From Mesorhizobium waimense (lineage in GTDB: Bacteria; Pseudomonadota; Alphaproteobacteria; Rhizobiales; Rhizobiaceae): a stretch of DNA of 64,000 bases. The position numbers and the translations under genes were made by a program. How positions within the stretch are numbered: the first letter of the stretch is position 1; each line of letters opens with the position of its first letter. Where the stretch lies: contig NZ_QZWZ01000006.1 in NCBI RefSeq assembly GCF_003601975.1, positions 205,480 through 269,479 on the forward strand. Direction: 5' to 3'. The notes beneath the pieces are model-generated. The model made no database searches. It saw nothing but the letters and a program-made list of their open reading frames with translations, and had not been told where the DNA came from. Below are positions 10,301 to 20,327 of the stretch, piece by piece.

Positions 10301-10590
10301 AGGCCGAACTGCAGCACGATGTTGGTGGTGCCGGTGCTGCTGCGCGAGGTCATCTCGGTCACGTCGGCGATCTGCCCGAGATGGCGTTCAAGCGGCGAGG
10401 CGACGTCGGCGGCCATCGCGTCCGGGCTGGCGCCCGCCATCGAGGCCTGCACCGAGATGGTCGGGAAATCGACCTGCGGCAGCGGCGAGACCGGCAGATG
10501 GAAATAAGCCAGCAAACCCGCCGCGGCGAGGCCGAGCGTCAGCAAGGTGGTCGCCACCGGACGGGCGATGAACGGCGCGGAAAAATTCAC
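7303..10590 (-). CDS. RND efflux permease, HAE1/MdtC-like (with Ala/Ser-rich insertion)
   Basis: A 1095-residue inner-membrane proton-driven efflux permease. It begins [20 protein letters not shown] and carries the RND hallmarks: first TM helix, two periplasmic loops, and TM4 with [12 protein letters not shown] (the paired Asp relay). GTG start at 10590 in a GTGA overlap with the stop of the upstream permease gene. It is about 60 residues longer than MdtB/MdtC-type proteins because of an Ala/Ser/Thr-rich insertion at roughly residues 767-832, between RIYVSTSG and HMVPLSAF in the second periplasmic loop. Last gene of the operon; no outer-membrane factor gene is present. Confidence 0.92.
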   Translation of the reverse strand: MNFSAPFIARPVATTLLTLGLAAAGLLAYFHLPVSPLPQVDFPTISVQASMAGASPDAMAADVASPLERHLGQIADVTEMTSRSSTGTTNIVLQFGLDRDIDGAARDVQAAINAARADLPSDLHSNPRYPKYNPADAPIMILALTSRTLTPGQLYDTAATVLQQKLSQVEGVGNVDLGGSSLPAVRIELNPGALFNYGIGLEDVRAAIASANAHSPKGDIEDGAQRYQLYTNDQASHAVDYRDLVIAWRNGAAVRLRDLADVEDSVEDVRNLGLANGVPAVLLVLYREPNANIIDTVDRVRAVIPQLEASIPADAHLSVSSDSSTTIRASLSDTGMTLALAIVLVVLVVFCFLRDWRAALIPTVAVPFSLLGTFGAMYLLGYTLDNLSLMALTIATGFVVDDAIVVLENIMRHIEDGMPRRQAALLGASEVSFTVLSMSVSLIAVFLPILLMGGILGRLFQEFAVTLSLAILISLVLSLTTTPMMCAHFLRLPAKRRSLLARLGESAFERLRRGYGRSLAWALDNAAIVLVILFCAIALNVYLYVVVPKGFFPQEDTGELVGGIRADQSISFQLMRQKLTELQSIVQSDPAVANVVGFIGGRQTNSGFVYVTLKPQAERASLQAVVTHLRAALQKVPGAQLFLFPRQEIRVGARQSLATYQYSLQADSIAELDAWAPKLLDALKQAPELADVNSDRDEAGLETNLSIDRESAARLGVSTSAIDNTLYDAFGQRQVSTIFNPLNQYEVVMELAPRYLQDPSALSRIYVSTSGAAASGTQRTNALAGTVTAAANTPPSAASLAASASVRNQAINAIAAIGHSSASSGAAVSTAQEHMVPLSAFSHYAPATMPLSISHQGHFVTTTISFNLAEGASLGDATAAIDRAMATLKMPESIHGALAGTALAFRSALTNELLLVAAALATIYIVLGMLYESYIHPITILSTLPSAGLGALFALELTGMDFSVMSLIGIILLIGIVKKNAIMMIDVALQTERKEGAAPREAIYRACLTRFRPIMMTTFAALLGALPLALEIGTGAEIRQPLGIAIVGGLIVAQMLTLYTTPVVYLCLDRLRLSAARRAAPAALHEQLGFTPTRT

Positions 10591-13500
10591 GATGCCGACC
10601 GGCCGGGCTCCAGCGCGGCTTCCCCGGTTGCGCCGGCCCGGCTGACCCGCTGCGCCAGCCGGTCGAAGGCGAGATAGATGACGGGCGTCGTGAACAGCGT
10701 CAGCACCTGGCTGACGATCAATCCGCCGACGATGGTGATGCCGAGCGGCTGGTGCAGTTCGGAGCCGGCGACACCGCCCAGCATCAGCGGCAGCGCGCCG
10801 AACAGGGCGGCCATGGTGGTCATCAGGATGGGGCGCAGCCGCAGCAGGCTCGCCTCGTAGATCGCCTCGCGCGGACTGCGGCCTTCCCGGCGCTCGGCCT
10901 GCAGCGCGAAGTCGATCATCATGATGGCGTTCTTCTTCACGATGCCGACGAGCAGCACGATGCCGACGATGCCGATGATGTCGAGGTCATGTCCGGCGAT
11001 CATCAGGGCGACAAGGGCGCCGACCGTGGCCGACGGCAGCGTCGACAGGATGGTGATCGGATGGATGAAGCTCTCATAGAGGACGCCAAGCACGATGTAG
11101 ACGGTCACCACTGCCGCCAGCACCAGCAGCAACTCGTTGCGCAACGAGCTCTGCAAGGCCAGAGCCGCGCCCTGGAAGCCGGTGACCAGGCTGGGCGGCG
11201 GGCCTAGCGCGCGCTCGGCCGCGGTGATCGCCTCGGTCGCCTGGCCGAGCGAGACGCCGGGCGCCAGGTTGAACGAGATGGTGGAGGAGGGAAACTGCGC
11301 CAGATGGCTGACCAGCAGCGGTGACTGCTTGACAGTGACGCTGACGATCGTAGACAGCGGCACCTGTCCGGAGCCGGCTGACGGCAGGTAGATGGAATTC
11401 AGCGAGGCCAGCGTCTCCTTGACCGAAGGATCGGCCTCGAGAATGACCCGGTACTCGTTGGACTGGGTGAAGATGGTCGAGATGATGCGCTGGCCGAAGG
11501 CGTCGTAGAGCGCGTTGTCGACGGTCGCCGGCGTGATGCCGAAACGCGCCGCGGTGGCGCGGTCGATGGTGATGTCGGCGGCAAGGCCGTTCTGCTGCAT
11601 GTCGCTGGCGACGTCGGCCAGTTCGGGCAGGCGGGCGAAGCTGGCGGTGAGCCGCGACGCACAGTCGGCCAGTTCGGCAGGATCGGCATCCTGCAGTACG
11701 AACTGGTACTGCGTCGGGCTCACCGCCGTGTCGACCGTGAGATCCTGCACCGGTTGCATGTAGAGCGAGATGCCGGTGACGCCGGCCGTCTCCTGCCGCA
11801 GCCGGCGGATGATGGCGCTGGCGTCGAGCGTGCGGGTGTCGCGCGGCTTGAGGTTGATAAGCATGCGGCCGCTGTTCAGCGTCAGGTTCTGGCCGTCGAC
11901 GCCGATGAAGGACGACAGGCTCGCCACGTCCGGGTCTTTCAGGATCGCCGCCGCCAGAGCCTGCTGGTGGGCCGCCATGTCGGCATAGGAGACCGACCCT
12001 GCGGCTTCGGTGACCGCCTCGATGGCGCCGGTATCCTGGACCGGGAAGAAACCCTTGGGGATGACGATATAGAGATAGGCAGTAAGCGCCAGCGTTGCGG
12101 CTGCCACGACCAGCATCGACGTCTCGTGGTCCAGCACCCAGCGCAGCGCTGCCGCATAGCCAGCGGTGACGGCGTCGAATGCCACCTGGCTCTTGCGCGC
12201 CACCCAGCCTTGCCGCCGCTCCGGCTGGTGCCGCAACAGCCGCGCGCACATCATCGGCACCAGGGTCAGGGAAACGACAGCCGAGATGACGATGGCGATG
12301 GCCAGCGTGATGGCGAATTCGTGGAACAGCCGTCCCACCACGTCGCCCATGAACAGCAGCGGGATCAGCACCGCGATCAGCGAAACCGTCAGCGAGATGA
12401 TGGTGAAGCCGATCTGCGACGAGCCGCGCAAGGCCGCCTCGAGCGGCGGCTCGCCGCCTTCGATGAAACGGGAGATGTTCTCGATCATCACGATGGCGTC
12501 GTCGACGACGAAACCGGAGGCGATGGTCAGCGACATCAGCGACAGATTGTCGAGGCTGAACCCCCACAGATACATGACCGCGAAGGTGCCGATCAGCGAC
12601 AGGGGTACCGACAGGCTGGGGATGATCGTCGCGGCCACATTGCGCAGGAACAGGAAGATCACCAGCACTACCAGAAGCACGGCAAGTCCAAGCTCGAACT
12701 CGACGTCGTGGACCGAGGCGCGGATCGTGGCGGTCCGGTCGGTCAGCAGGCTCAATTGAACCGATGGCGGCAGGCCGGCGCGCAGCTGCGGCAGCAGCGC
12801 CTTGATGGAGTCGGCAACCTGGATCACGTTGGCGCCGGGCTGGCGCTGCACATTGAGGATGATCGCCGGCGTGCGGTTCATCCAGGCGCCTAGCCTGGAA
12901 TTCTCAGCGCCCTGCACGATGTCGGCCACCGCGGAGAGCCGCACCGGCGCGCCGTCGCGGTAGGCGATGACGGCGTCGGCATAGGCCTTCGGGTCGCTGA
13001 TCTGGTCATTGGCATTGACGGTGTAGGAGCGGCTCGGCCCGTCGAAGCTGCCCTTCGGCGTGTTGACGTTGAGATTGCCGATGGTGGTGCGCAGGTCATC
13101 CATGTTGAGACCCATCGCCGACAGCGCCTTGAGGTTGACGCGCACCTGCACGGCCGGCCGCTCGCCGCCACTCAGGCTGACGAGGCCGACGCCGGGAACC
13201 TGGGAGATTTTTTGTGCCAGGCGGGTTTCGGCGTAGTTCTCGACCTCCGTCAGCGGCAGCGTGCCGGACATCACGGCAAGGGTCAGGATCGGCGCGTCGG
13301 CAGGATTGACCTTGGCGTAGATCGGCGGTGCCGGCAGGTCGGCGGGAAGCAGGTTGCCGGCCGCGTTGATCGCCGCCTGCACCTCCTGCTCGGCAATGTC
13401 GAGACTGAGATCGAGGCTGAAGCGCAGCGTGATCACCGAGGCGCCGGCCGAGCTTTTCGACGACATCTGGTCGAGCCCAGGCATCTCGCCGAACTGGCGC

Positions 13501-13739
13501 TCCAGCGGCGCGGTGACCGACGAGGTCATCACGTCGGGGCTGGCGCCGGGATAGAGGGTCTGCACCTGGATTGTCGGGTAGTCCACCTCCGGCAAGGCCG
13601 AAAGCGGCAGGAACAGGTAGGCGATCATGCCGTTAAGCAGGATGCTGACCATCAGCAGCGTCGTCGTCACCGGCCGCAGGATGAACGGCCGCGAGGGGCT
13701 GAGGCCGCCGTCCGGACCGGCGTCCCGATCCTCATCCAT
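10587..13739 (-). CDS. RND efflux permease, HAE1/MdtB-like
   Basis: A 1050-residue RND permease. ATG at 13739 (start [20 protein letters not shown]) overlaps the last 8 bp of the adaptor gene, so translation is probably coupled. The first TM segment is [20 protein letters not shown], and [16 protein letters not shown] holds the TM4 Asp pair. Two adjacent, different permeases behind one adaptor resemble the MdtABC heteromeric pump. Substrates could be detergents, phenolics or plant flavonoids; this is inference. The open frame upstream of 13739 shadows the adaptor gene. Confidence 0.92.
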   Translation of the reverse strand: MDEDRDAGPDGGLSPSRPFILRPVTTTLLMVSILLNGMIAYLFLPLSALPEVDYPTIQVQTLYPGASPDVMTSSVTAPLERQFGEMPGLDQMSSKSSAGASVITLRFSLDLSLDIAEQEVQAAINAAGNLLPADLPAPPIYAKVNPADAPILTLAVMSGTLPLTEVENYAETRLAQKISQVPGVGLVSLSGGERPAVQVRVNLKALSAMGLNMDDLRTTIGNLNVNTPKGSFDGPSRSYTVNANDQISDPKAYADAVIAYRDGAPVRLSAVADIVQGAENSRLGAWMNRTPAIILNVQRQPGANVIQVADSIKALLPQLRAGLPPSVQLSLLTDRTATIRASVHDVEFELGLAVLLVVLVIFLFLRNVAATIIPSLSVPLSLIGTFAVMYLWGFSLDNLSLMSLTIASGFVVDDAIVMIENISRFIEGGEPPLEAALRGSSQIGFTIISLTVSLIAVLIPLLFMGDVVGRLFHEFAITLAIAIVISAVVSLTLVPMMCARLLRHQPERRQGWVARKSQVAFDAVTAGYAAALRWVLDHETSMLVVAAATLALTAYLYIVIPKGFFPVQDTGAIEAVTEAAGSVSYADMAAHQQALAAAILKDPDVASLSSFIGVDGQNLTLNSGRMLINLKPRDTRTLDASAIIRRLRQETAGVTGISLYMQPVQDLTVDTAVSPTQYQFVLQDADPAELADCASRLTASFARLPELADVASDMQQNGLAADITIDRATAARFGITPATVDNALYDAFGQRIISTIFTQSNEYRVILEADPSVKETLASLNSIYLPSAGSGQVPLSTIVSVTVKQSPLLVSHLAQFPSSTISFNLAPGVSLGQATEAITAAERALGPPPSLVTGFQGAALALQSSLRNELLLVLAAVVTVYIVLGVLYESFIHPITILSTLPSATVGALVALMIAGHDLDIIGIVGIVLLVGIVKKNAIMMIDFALQAERREGRSPREAIYEASLLRLRPILMTTMAALFGALPLMLGGVAGSELHQPLGITIVGGLIVSQVLTLFTTPVIYLAFDRLAQRVSRAGATGEAALEPGRSAS

Positions 13740-15135
13740 TGTCGCCGCCCGCACGGCTGTCGCCGGAACCGCTGCCGGTGCCGCCGCCTGTTCCGTTTTT
13801 CCGGTGGCGGTGGTGGTGCTGCTGGGCGCCCGGGGCATCGGTGGCTGCAGGAGGCGCACCTTGCGCCGGCGGCTGGCCGACAGCCGGTGCTGCCACTGTC
13901 GGGGCCGTCGCCGCTGCCGGTGTAGCGGCATCCGGGACCGTGACCTTTGCGCCGTCCTTCAGCCGGTCGACGCCGTCAACAACCACTCTGTCGCCGAGCG
14001 AGAGCCCGGAAAGAACCTGCGTCGCGGCCGCATCTCCCGGCCCGGTGGTGATCGGTCGGACGGAAACCGTGTCGTCGGCGCCCACCACATAGACGAAGGT
14101 TCCGGGCGCGCCGTGCTGGATCGCCGCGTTCGGCACCACCATTACGTTGCTCAGCGTGCGCACCAGCAGGTGGGCATTGACGAACTGGTTGGGGAACAGC
14201 GCCTGGTCTGGGTTGGCGAAGATGGCGCGCATCTTCACCGTGCCCGTCGTCGGATCGATCTGGTTGTCGACCGTCTGCAAGGTGCCTGACGCGACCTGCT
14301 GCACATCATCGCGGTCGAACAGCGTCACCGGCAGCGTCGCGCCGTTTCGCATCTCACCCGTCACCGCCGAAAGGTTGTCCTCCGGCAGCGAGAACATGAC
14401 CGAGATCGGCTGCATCTGCGTGATCACAACAATGCCGTTGGCGTCGCCCGGCGTGACATAGTTGCCGGTATCGACCTGGCGCAGGCCGAGGCGGCCGTCG
14501 GCGGGGGCGACGATATGACAATTGGAGATGTTGAGCTGAACGGCCTCGATCTGCGCCTGGTCTGAAGCGACAGTGCCCTCATCGGCCTCGACGGTGGCGC
14601 GCTGAAGGTCGACGGCCTGGATGGTGATGGCATTCGTCGTCAGCTTCTCGTCGCGGTTCAAATCCAGTCGCGCATCATCGAGTAGTGCCTGGTCGTGCTT
14701 GAGCTGGCCGGTGAGCTGATGCAGCGAGGCGACGAAGTTGCGGTCGTCGATCTGGGCCAGGAAGTCGCCTTTCCTGACCATCTGTCCTTCGGTCAGCGCA
14801 ATCTGGGTGATCTGGCCGCTGACCTGCGGGCGCACGATCACGGTGGACAGCGAGGTCACCGTGCCAAGCGCGTCGAAAACGATGGGAATGCTGCCCGTCG
14901 CAACGGAAGCGACCGCCACCGGCTGGGGCGTAAGTCTGTTACGGCCGGACCGGCCGCCGCGGCCTTCATCGGCCGCCTGCCGCGGTTGCGAAAACGGATG
15001 CAGCCAGACGGCAAGCCCACCGGCGGCGACCAGCAGCAGGAGCAGGACGATCCAGCCGCGTCGCCGGCGGGGTTTTACGCGCTGCGTTGCCTGTTCGCTC
15101 TGTTGCAGGAGCCGCTTGTCGACCTCATCGTCCAC
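13732..15135 (-). CDS. RND efflux membrane fusion (periplasmic adaptor) protein, MdtA-like
   Basis: HlyD/MdtA-type adaptor. A cytoplasmic stretch rich in Arg is followed by a TM anchor ([19 protein letters not shown]). Then come the lipoyl-like half motifs ([20 protein letters not shown] and [17 protein letters not shown]), the alpha-hairpin and a beta-barrel domain. The C-terminus is low-complexity, with His/Arg- and Gly-rich tracts. I chose GTG at 15135 ([12 protein letters not shown], with GGAG about 10 nt upstream); the frame is open to 15348, so a longer form is possible. First gene of the adaptor-permease-permease operon, divergent from marR. Confidence 0.85.
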   Translation of the reverse strand: MDDEVDKRLLQQSEQATQRVKPRRRRGWIVLLLLLVAAGGLAVWLHPFSQPRQAADEGRGGRSGRNRLTPQPVAVASVATGSIPIVFDALGTVTSLSTVIVRPQVSGQITQIALTEGQMVRKGDFLAQIDDRNFVASLHQLTGQLKHDQALLDDARLDLNRDEKLTTNAITIQAVDLQRATVEADEGTVASDQAQIEAVQLNISNCHIVAPADGRLGLRQVDTGNYVTPGDANGIVVITQMQPISVMFSLPEDNLSAVTGEMRNGATLPVTLFDRDDVQQVASGTLQTVDNQIDPTTGTVKMRAIFANPDQALFPNQFVNAHLLVRTLSNVMVVPNAAIQHGAPGTFVYVVGADDTVSVRPITTGPGDAAATQVLSGLSLGDRVVVDGVDRLKDGAKVTVPDAATPAAATAPTVAAPAVGQPPAQGAPPAATDAPGAQQHHHRHRKNGTGGGTGSGSGDSRAGGDNG

Positions 15136-15341
15136 GACGGTTTTGCTCCGTGGCAGGCGCGATGGTTGCGAGCGCGGTGGACAAGGGGGCGCCTCGATTG
15201 TCCCGCGAACTGTAGCCGGCCGGGCACGAGGCGATGGCGGCAGACGGGTGCACCCTGTCAGGGACGGCCTCATTGAAGTCCTGCTCGCGATCCTATGGGC
15301 TCCGCGCCACCCGAGCGAAACCGTACGCCCTGAAATTTTAC

Positions 15342-15355
15342 TACGCAATTGCGTA
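15342..15355. promoter_or_regulatory. Candidate MarR operator 1
   Basis: Perfect 14-bp palindrome TACGCAATTGCGTA in the AT-rich stretch between the RND operon and the divergent marR-like gene. MarR dimers usually bind such inverted repeats near their own promoters. Binding is inferred. Confidence 0.6.
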
Positions 15356-15457
15356 CTAAATTAAATTCCCGTAAGGTATCGGGCTTCCGACAGCGCCTAA
15401 ACGGCGGGTTTTTCCGCAGGCTTTTCTGCTGAAATGGTCTGGTGCTGAGTATTTACA

Positions 15458-15471
15458 TGCGCAGGTGCGTA
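15458..15471. promoter_or_regulatory. Candidate MarR operator 2
   Basis: TGCGCAGGTGCGTA matches operator 1 at 11 of 14 positions and lies 97 bp upstream of the marR start. Two related sites in one divergent promoter region support autoregulation plus control of the pump. Confidence 0.5.
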
Positions 15472-15567
15472 GCTTGTTCGTGGGAGACGCTGACGCACGG
15501 GGCGAGACCTGCTGGCCGATGGCGGCAGCCGGCAAGCGCCGACGCGAAAAGGAGCGAGAGGCATCAC

Positions 15568-16083
15568 ATGGACGGGCACCACGATCCGACGGGGATGCTG
15601 GAGACGGCCGATGCTGTGCGGCGCAGCGTTGTTGGCCTCGGGCGACAATTGCGGTTGATGCGCTCTGCCCATGGCGTCAGCGCGGCCAAGCTCGGCCTGC
15701 TGCGGCGGCTCGAGCGGACCGGCGGCTCGATGACGGCCTCCGATCTCGCCTCGCTGGAGCGCCTGCAGCCCCAGTCGCTCACACGCCTCATCGCCGACCT
15801 CGACGAGCGCGGACTGATCCGGCGCACGCAGGACCAGATCGACCGTCGCCAGTTCCTGATCGAAATCACCAAGGACGGACACGATCTGCTGGCGCGGGAC
15901 GCCGATAGGCAGAACGCCTGGCTGTCGCAAAGCATGAGCAAGGCCCTGACCCCATCAGAACGCGAAATCCTGCGCGTTGCGGCCCTGCTGCTTGAGCAGT
16001 TGGTCGAAGCCGGGGTCGAACCGCCGGCTGACGATGGGGTGTCACAGGACCTCGGGATAGGGCGGGTCCATCTTCCGAACTGA
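15568..16083 (+). CDS. MarR family transcriptional regulator
   Basis: A 171-residue winged-helix regulator. The HTH contains ASDLASLERLQPQSLTRLIA and the wing contains RGLIRRTQDQIDRRQFLIEI, giving the MarR pattern. I chose the ATG at 15568 (MDGHHDPTGMLETAD) because AAGGAGCG lies just upstream; the frame is open from 15442. It is transcribed away from the RND efflux operon and probably represses it, with release by a phenolic-type ligand. Two related palindromes lie in the shared intergenic region. The 3' end of this gene has a decayed copy at 16728-16838. Confidence 0.88.
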   Translation: MDGHHDPTGMLETADAVRRSVVGLGRQLRLMRSAHGVSAAKLGLLRRLERTGGSMTASDLASLERLQPQSLTRLIADLDERGLIRRTQDQIDRRQFLIEITKDGHDLLARDADRQNAWLSQSMSKALTPSEREILRVAALLLEQLVEAGVEPPADDGVSQDLGIGRVHLPN

Positions 16084-16141
16084 CCCGACACTGTGAGGTG
16101 GGCCCGATATGGCGAGACCTAGGAATGTATGCGGTGCCCGC

Positions 16142-16468
16142 TTACGCTCCCGGCGGGCGGTACCGGATCGACTTCGCCTTGCCGAGGGCTTCAATCGTTT
16201 CTTCGACGTCCAGAAGGACGGTAGTCTCATAGGAGCTGAGGGCACCTCCCGCACCGATGGCGAGCACGACAGATGCCATCGAGACATTATCGGGCGCCTC
16301 CCACAGATTCCAGCCATCGTGCTCTCCGAAGGCGTACCAGAACCCGTGCAGCTTTCCGCCCACCGACTCGATGTACGAGCGGGCCGCCTCGCGTCGATCC
16401 TCGGGGTTTTCGATCAAACGCGCCCACGTCTGGGGCGTATAGCTGAACCGAGAGAGATACATAGGCAT
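16142..16468 (-). CDS. GYD domain-containing protein
   Basis: A 108-residue protein starting MPMYLSRFSYTPQTWARLIE, with GGKLHGFWYAFGEHDGWNLW and a C-terminal stretch ending near GKAKSIRYRPPGA. This is the GYD fold (ferredoxin-like, function unknown, widespread in rhizobia). ATG at 16468 follows GGAGG; the upstream open frame lacks similarity. It lies between marR and a decayed repeat of the marR 3' end, on the opposite strand. Confidence 0.8.
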   Translation of the reverse strand: MPMYLSRFSYTPQTWARLIENPEDRREAARSYIESVGGKLHGFWYAFGEHDGWNLWEAPDNVSMASVVLAIGAGGALSSYETTVLLDVEETIEALGKAKSIRYRPPGA

Positions 16469-16727
16469 GGTCGCCTCCAGGCCCCGCCGTTTCACAGCGG
16501 CTCGGCGTCGAGGGGTCGAACGGGGGGCTGGCGCCGAGCCTAGCCGGCTTTCGGGGGTAGTTCGCCAGCTGCATTGAATATGCGCCCACGCTAATGGAAG
16601 CGCAATCCCGAAGCGGGTCCTGACGGGACCAGGACCGATTTGACTCGCAGAATTCCCACGAAACAATACGCTTCCTTATCCAATGGCCGGAGATTTCAGT
16701 GCTAGCTGTCATCTCGGAATTGTGGCG

Positions 16728-16838
16728 CTCATCCGAGCGCGAAATCCTCCGCGTTGCGGCGCGGTTGCTCGAGCAACTGGTCAAAGCCGGGGGGCGAACC
16801 GCCGGCTGATGCGGCGTCACAAGATACCGGAGGGAGCG
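16728..16838 (+). pseudogene. Decayed duplicate of the marR 3' end
   Basis: The sequence around GAGCGCGAAATCCTCCGCG and GAACCGCCGGCTGATG closely repeats the end of the MarR gene (about 15950-16060), in the same orientation about 780 bp downstream. It would encode EILRVAARLLEQLVKAG-like residues but has no start. The pair flanks the GYD gene, so an insertion or partial duplication is likely. Confidence 0.65.
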
Positions 16839-16844
16839 GGTCCT

Positions 16845-17093
16845 TCACGCATCGAACCTCTCGCTATGGGAAAGGGCGTAGCGCACGGAGGTGTAACGGT
16901 CGATCTCCGAGCGGCTGATGCCGAGATCCTTGAGCATATAGTCCGGCATTTCATGCAGCGCGGCGCGCTCGCTGCGCATCTTCATGGCATGATAGGCCAG
17001 GCCCAGAGCGCGGCCGACAAAGCCGAGGAGGTCGAGCTTCCTCCGGCTGGTCTCGTAACGTCCATGATCCATCGTCGTCATTGTCGTCTCCAT
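16845..17093 (-). CDS. DUF1127 domain-containing small protein
   Basis: An 82-residue basic protein. The C-terminal DUF1127 motif is seen in LHEMPDYMLKDLGISRSEID, the usual signature of these small alphaproteobacterial proteins, some of which affect phosphate or RNA-linked regulation. The start METTMTTMDHGRYETSRRKL is preceded by a purine-rich site. It is a single-gene unit. The roughly 300 bp to the next gene (17094-17400) show no convincing feature. Confidence 0.8.
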   Translation of the reverse strand: METTMTTMDHGRYETSRRKLDLLGFVGRALGLAYHAMKMRSERAALHEMPDYMLKDLGISRSEIDRYTSVRYALSHSERFDA

Positions 17094-17400
17094 ATCTGGC
17101 GACGCGTCCCTTCGCGCCGTCGATGAGAGGACAATGAAGGACGACCGAGGGAGCGAGCGTTGGAGCCCCCGTCGGAAACGGCGTGGAATTGGTGGTATTT
17201 CGTTGATGTGCGGTCACCACATTGCAGGCGTTAGCGTGCACTCAACGCGGCGCGATCAGGTTTGCCGCATCCTAAAGCCGACATCGTTGGCGTTCACGCG
17301 GGAGGTCGTGGGTCGCCTGGAGCGGTCGTCGATGCACTTGCAACAAACGGCTGCATTCGCTGGTTTTGCGGAAGTTGGGCGACAGCGTGATTGCTTTCGA

Positions 17401-18003
17401 TCAGCCTTTCCATGTCGGCTGGCGCGGATGGATGTCGTCCTTGAAGGCGTCGAAGCCCTTCCACGCAGGTTCGATCAGATCGCAGCCCGGCATGGGCGTG
17501 AAGGGCGACGGCTCGACGAGCTGCATCGTCGGGATGTAGCGCGGACAGTTGGGGAAGATGACGCGCGCCTCAACGCGCACCGTCATCTGTGCGCCGACGG
17601 TCCTGCCTGTTAGCGGATCGTCTCGGTCGATTCGGGCGGTGCCGTTAATGCGCAGGCGGCGCGGCGTGCCGTGCATGGCGATGAACAACAACGCCACGTT
17701 CGGATTGATGTCGAGGTTGCCGAGGCTCTTGAACATGCCGTTGCCGTCATAATCCGGGAACGCCAGTTCCGACGGCCCAATGACGCGCACGAAGCCGGCC
17801 GGGCCGCCCTTGAATGAGCAGTCCGGCCGCCCCTCGGCGTCGACCGTGGCAAGAAAGAAGTAAATCGCGTTCTCGATGAACGCCTTATCGTCGTCGGTGA
17901 AGGCGGCCCGCGCCATCTTTGCCAGGCGGTCAGCGATGCGCCGGCTCTCGAAGCGGTCCTGCAGGGAGCGATTGCCTTCGTGGTAGAAAGCGTCGCCGGT
18001 CAT
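17401..18003 (-). CDS. Pyridoxamine 5'-phosphate oxidase family protein
   Basis: A 200-residue split-barrel flavin-binding protein. The region FIENAIYFFLATVDAEGRPD and the following CSFKGGPAGFVRVIG match the N-terminal PNPOx-like fold; DGNGMFKSLGNLDINPNVAL and RRLRINGTARI complete it. The C-terminus has FPNCPRYIPTMQLVEPS. Family members bind FMN, F420 or haem, and the substrate cannot be told. ATG at 18003 follows AGGAGGAAC (on the minus strand). No operon partner. Confidence 0.82.
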   Translation of the reverse strand: MTGDAFYHEGNRSLQDRFESRRIADRLAKMARAAFTDDDKAFIENAIYFFLATVDAEGRPDCSFKGGPAGFVRVIGPSELAFPDYDGNGMFKSLGNLDINPNVALLFIAMHGTPRRLRINGTARIDRDDPLTGRTVGAQMTVRVEARVIFPNCPRYIPTMQLVEPSPFTPMPGCDLIEPAWKGFDAFKDDIHPRQPTWKG

Positions 18004-18099
18004 GGACGTTCCTCCTTCACAACTCGGGTCATGGTCCGATCCTCAGTGATGCGGTAAGTCGTATGTCGGGGCGCGAGGCTCTCGCCGCCGGCAGCATGG

Positions 18100-18225
18100 G
18101 CGGCCTGCGGTGCAATCGCGAGAGAAAGCCAGGCACGAGCACCAGATCGAGCGAGCCCAAGCCCTTCGCCTGGTACGCGATCCTCGCCATCACTTCTCGC
18201 ATGTCGGAGCTTGGCCGGGTGCATC
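18100..18225 (-). pseudogene. Remnant of an alpha/beta-hydrolase or adenylate-cyclase-linked N-terminus
   Basis: The minus-strand frame gives MARIAYQAKGLGSLDLVLVP followed by GFLSR. This resembles the conserved start 'IAYQ..G.GPLDLV.VPGF' of alpha/beta hydrolases fused to cyclases. No catalytic part follows. The rest of the 18004-18550 gap shows nothing else convincing. Confidence 0.35.
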
Positions 18226-18550
18226 GTCTCATTCCGGAAGCACTGAGGACCTCTAGCGGTTTACACTATATCAAGGGCCGATCATATCGGCGTGTCGAAC
18301 TGGCGAGGGCAATGGTGTCGCGCCTAGCGCGTGCCCTGATGGGCGCTCGGTCCGGCCGCCGCTTGCTGGGGCCCCAAAACTGCACGACATCGGCTTTGAG
18401 CTCGAAGCTGACGTAGGGTCAGAAAGTCAATGACTCGAGTGCACTGCTCCAATAGTCTGGTCATTGATGGTCAGCGGGGAGCTAGCCACGCAACCCTTAG
18501 GGTCCACCCAGCGCGGTGCGAAGCCAGAATGATACTCAGGGAGGGCATCA

Positions 18551-19198
18551 GTGAGCTCATACGATTCCGAAAAAGTTGCCAAATTTCATCGGGAATTGCA
18601 CAGCCATCTTCCGCCTGAACCGGCTCTTCGCCTGAAAGCACTGGAGACGGTTCTGGTCGAGAAAGGCTTTCTTGCGGCCGACGCCGTGGACAAGTGGCTC
18701 GACGACTACTCGGAAAACGTAGGTCCGATGAATGGAGCCAAGGTTATCGCGCGGGCGTGGACTGATCCCGAGTTCGCCGAACGGCTCGCGAAACATGCGG
18801 CCGAGGCGTTTTCGGAAATTGTCCCAAGCGTCGACAAGGATTACCCCCTTGTCGCAGTGTTCAACACGCCTGATATCCACAACGTTGTCGTTTGTACCTT
18901 GTGTTCGTGCTATCCACTTGGAATCTTGGGAATGTCTCCATCTTGGTACAAGTCGACCGAGTACCGGGCGCGAGCGGTCCGCGATCCGCGTGGCGTCCTC
19001 GCCGAATTCGGAACCGACCTGCCGGAAAAGGTTGAGGTCAAGGTGTGGGACTCGACTTCAGACCGGCGGTACATGGTGGTTCCGCAGCGTCCAGAGGGGA
19101 CTGACGGCTGGACCGAAGAGGACCTCGCCAGCCTCGTGACGCGCAATGCAATGATCGGGACGACGAGGGACCTGTCGCCAAAACAGGAGGCGGGGTGA
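18551..19198 (+). CDS. Nitrile hydratase alpha subunit, cobalt-type
   Basis: A 215-residue subunit. The metal-binding claw CTLCSC is at about residues 115-120; Thr rather than Ser at the second position is typical of the cobalt (not iron) class. Flanking VVCTLCSCYPLGILGMSPSW and YKSTEYRARAVRDPRGVLAE are conserved. The enzyme hydrates nitriles to amides, with two cysteines oxidised post-translationally. GTG start at 18551 follows AGGGAGGG. The stop overlaps the beta-subunit start (TGATG), as usual for the alpha-beta pair. No amidase gene follows. Confidence 0.9.
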   Translation: MSSYDSEKVAKFHRELHSHLPPEPALRLKALETVLVEKGFLAADAVDKWLDDYSENVGPMNGAKVIARAWTDPEFAERLAKHAAEAFSEIVPSVDKDYPLVAVFNTPDIHNVVVCTLCSCYPLGILGMSPSWYKSTEYRARAVRDPRGVLAEFGTDLPEKVEVKVWDSTSDRRYMVVPQRPEGTDGWTEEDLASLVTRNAMIGTTRDLSPKQEAG

Positions 19199-19836
19199 TG
19201 GATACGGTACACGACCTCGGCGGCAGGCAAGGGTTCAGACCGATCCCGAACGTCGCAGAAGATGACTCGGCTCTGTTTTCCGATGAATGGAAGGCGCGCA
19301 CATGGGCGATCGCCATGATGTCGATGAAAAAGCTGTCGACGGATCGCACGGGCTGGACGCTCGATTGGTATCGCCACGTCCTGGAAAGGCTTCCCCCGGA
19401 CGCCTACCTCGGCCTCGACTATTTCGAGAAATGGATTCTGGCCATGATGGTCACGTCTGTGGATGAAGGCGTCGCGGGCGTTCAGGAGTTCTTCGATGGC
19501 AGGGCCTCAAGTCGAACCTTCGAATACGAGTCGCCCAGGCCTACGGTGGAGGGCCCGGCCACAGAGGCAAGGTTCAAAGCTGGCGACAAGGTTGTGGCAC
19601 GGCGCGACATCGCCACAATGCACACGCGGCTGACGGGGTATGTCCGCGGCCGGCCCGGGGTTGTCGACAGCGTGATCAGACCACAGCCTTTGCCCGACGA
19701 GAAAGCTGTCGGCACGATACGGCGCGAGCAGACATACGTTGTGCGGTTTCGCATGTCGGATCTTTGGCCTGAAGCCGGCGACAGCGCAGACAGCCTGCAG
19801 ATTGACATGTGGGACAGCTATCTTGAGCCGGCCTGA
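19198..19836 (+). CDS. Nitrile hydratase beta subunit
   Basis: A 212-residue partner of the alpha subunit. It begins MDTVHDLGGRQGFRPIPNVA, the conserved N-terminal arm of beta subunits, and ends with the SH3-like barrel (FKAGDKVVARRDIATMHTRL, then TYVVRFRMSDLWPEAGDSAD). I prefer ATG 19198 over GTG 19195 because AGGAGG sits 7 nt upstream of it. It is translationally coupled to alpha and overlaps the accessory gene. Confidence 0.9.
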   Translation: MDTVHDLGGRQGFRPIPNVAEDDSALFSDEWKARTWAIAMMSMKKLSTDRTGWTLDWYRHVLERLPPDAYLGLDYFEKWILAMMVTSVDEGVAGVQEFFDGRASSRTFEYESPRPTVEGPATEARFKAGDKVVARRDIATMHTRLTGYVRGRPGVVDSVIRPQPLPDEKAVGTIRREQTYVVRFRMSDLWPEAGDSADSLQIDMWDSYLEPA

Positions 19837-20173
19837 GATTGCCCGTCGCGCGCGGCGCCATCGCGATGGCGAACCGGTTTTCTCCGTGCAATGGCACGCT
19901 CAGGTTATTGCGTTGGTCGATCTGCTCATCGCCGACGGAAAGATCGAAGCCGAGGATTGGTCGCAGACCCTGGGCGCCGAGCTTGATCGACGGGTGACCG
20001 ATACTGCCATGGACCCCGACGCGATCTATTACGGCGCCTTTCTCAGCGCTTTGGAACAGATACTGGACAGGAGCCAGTTCGCCCCACGGGCCGAGGTGGA
20101 CAGGCGCGAACAGGATTGGCGAGCCGCCTTCCTGAATACACCGCATGGCAAGCCAGTGGCCCTTGCAGATTAG
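19823..20173 (+). CDS. Nitrile hydratase accessory protein (metallochaperone-type)
   Basis: A 116-residue protein in a frame overlapping the end of the beta gene by 14 bp. PVFSVQWHAQVIALVDLLIA and DWSQTLGAELDRR, then YYGAFLSALEQIL, match the nitrile hydratase accessory/activator family, which resembles the beta-subunit N-terminus and helps load cobalt. The likely start is TTG at 19823 (LSRPEIARRARRHRDGEPVF); an upstream GTG at 19739 lies deep inside beta and is less likely. Third gene of the operon. No feature is seen from 20174 to 20327. Confidence 0.75.
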   Translation: MSRPEIARRARRHRDGEPVFSVQWHAQVIALVDLLIADGKIEAEDWSQTLGAELDRRVTDTAMDPDAIYYGAFLSALEQILDRSQFAPRAEVDRREQDWRAAFLNTPHGKPVALAD

Positions 20174-20327
20174 TCAGCGGACCTACAGCCGGCGTCACGC
20201 TGGATAGTCGCTTTGTCCGCATTGCCGTCAGACGTGCCGCGCCCGGGCGAGGGCCACAGGTACGGGTTCGAGCGCCGGTGACAGACCACTAGGAGCGACA
20301 GCCAGACGCCCAACCCGATTTCTTTTC

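Noticed and set aside
8689..10677. Plus-strand 662-codon open frame
   Set aside because: Antisense to an RND permease; composition (Arg, His, Asp) is typical of shadow frames.
11754..12893. Plus-strand 379-codon open frame
   Set aside because: Antisense to the second RND permease with no motif.
20255..20295. GGTTCGAG motif suggesting a tRNA T-arm
   Set aside because: No acceptor stem or anticodon arm can be paired around it.
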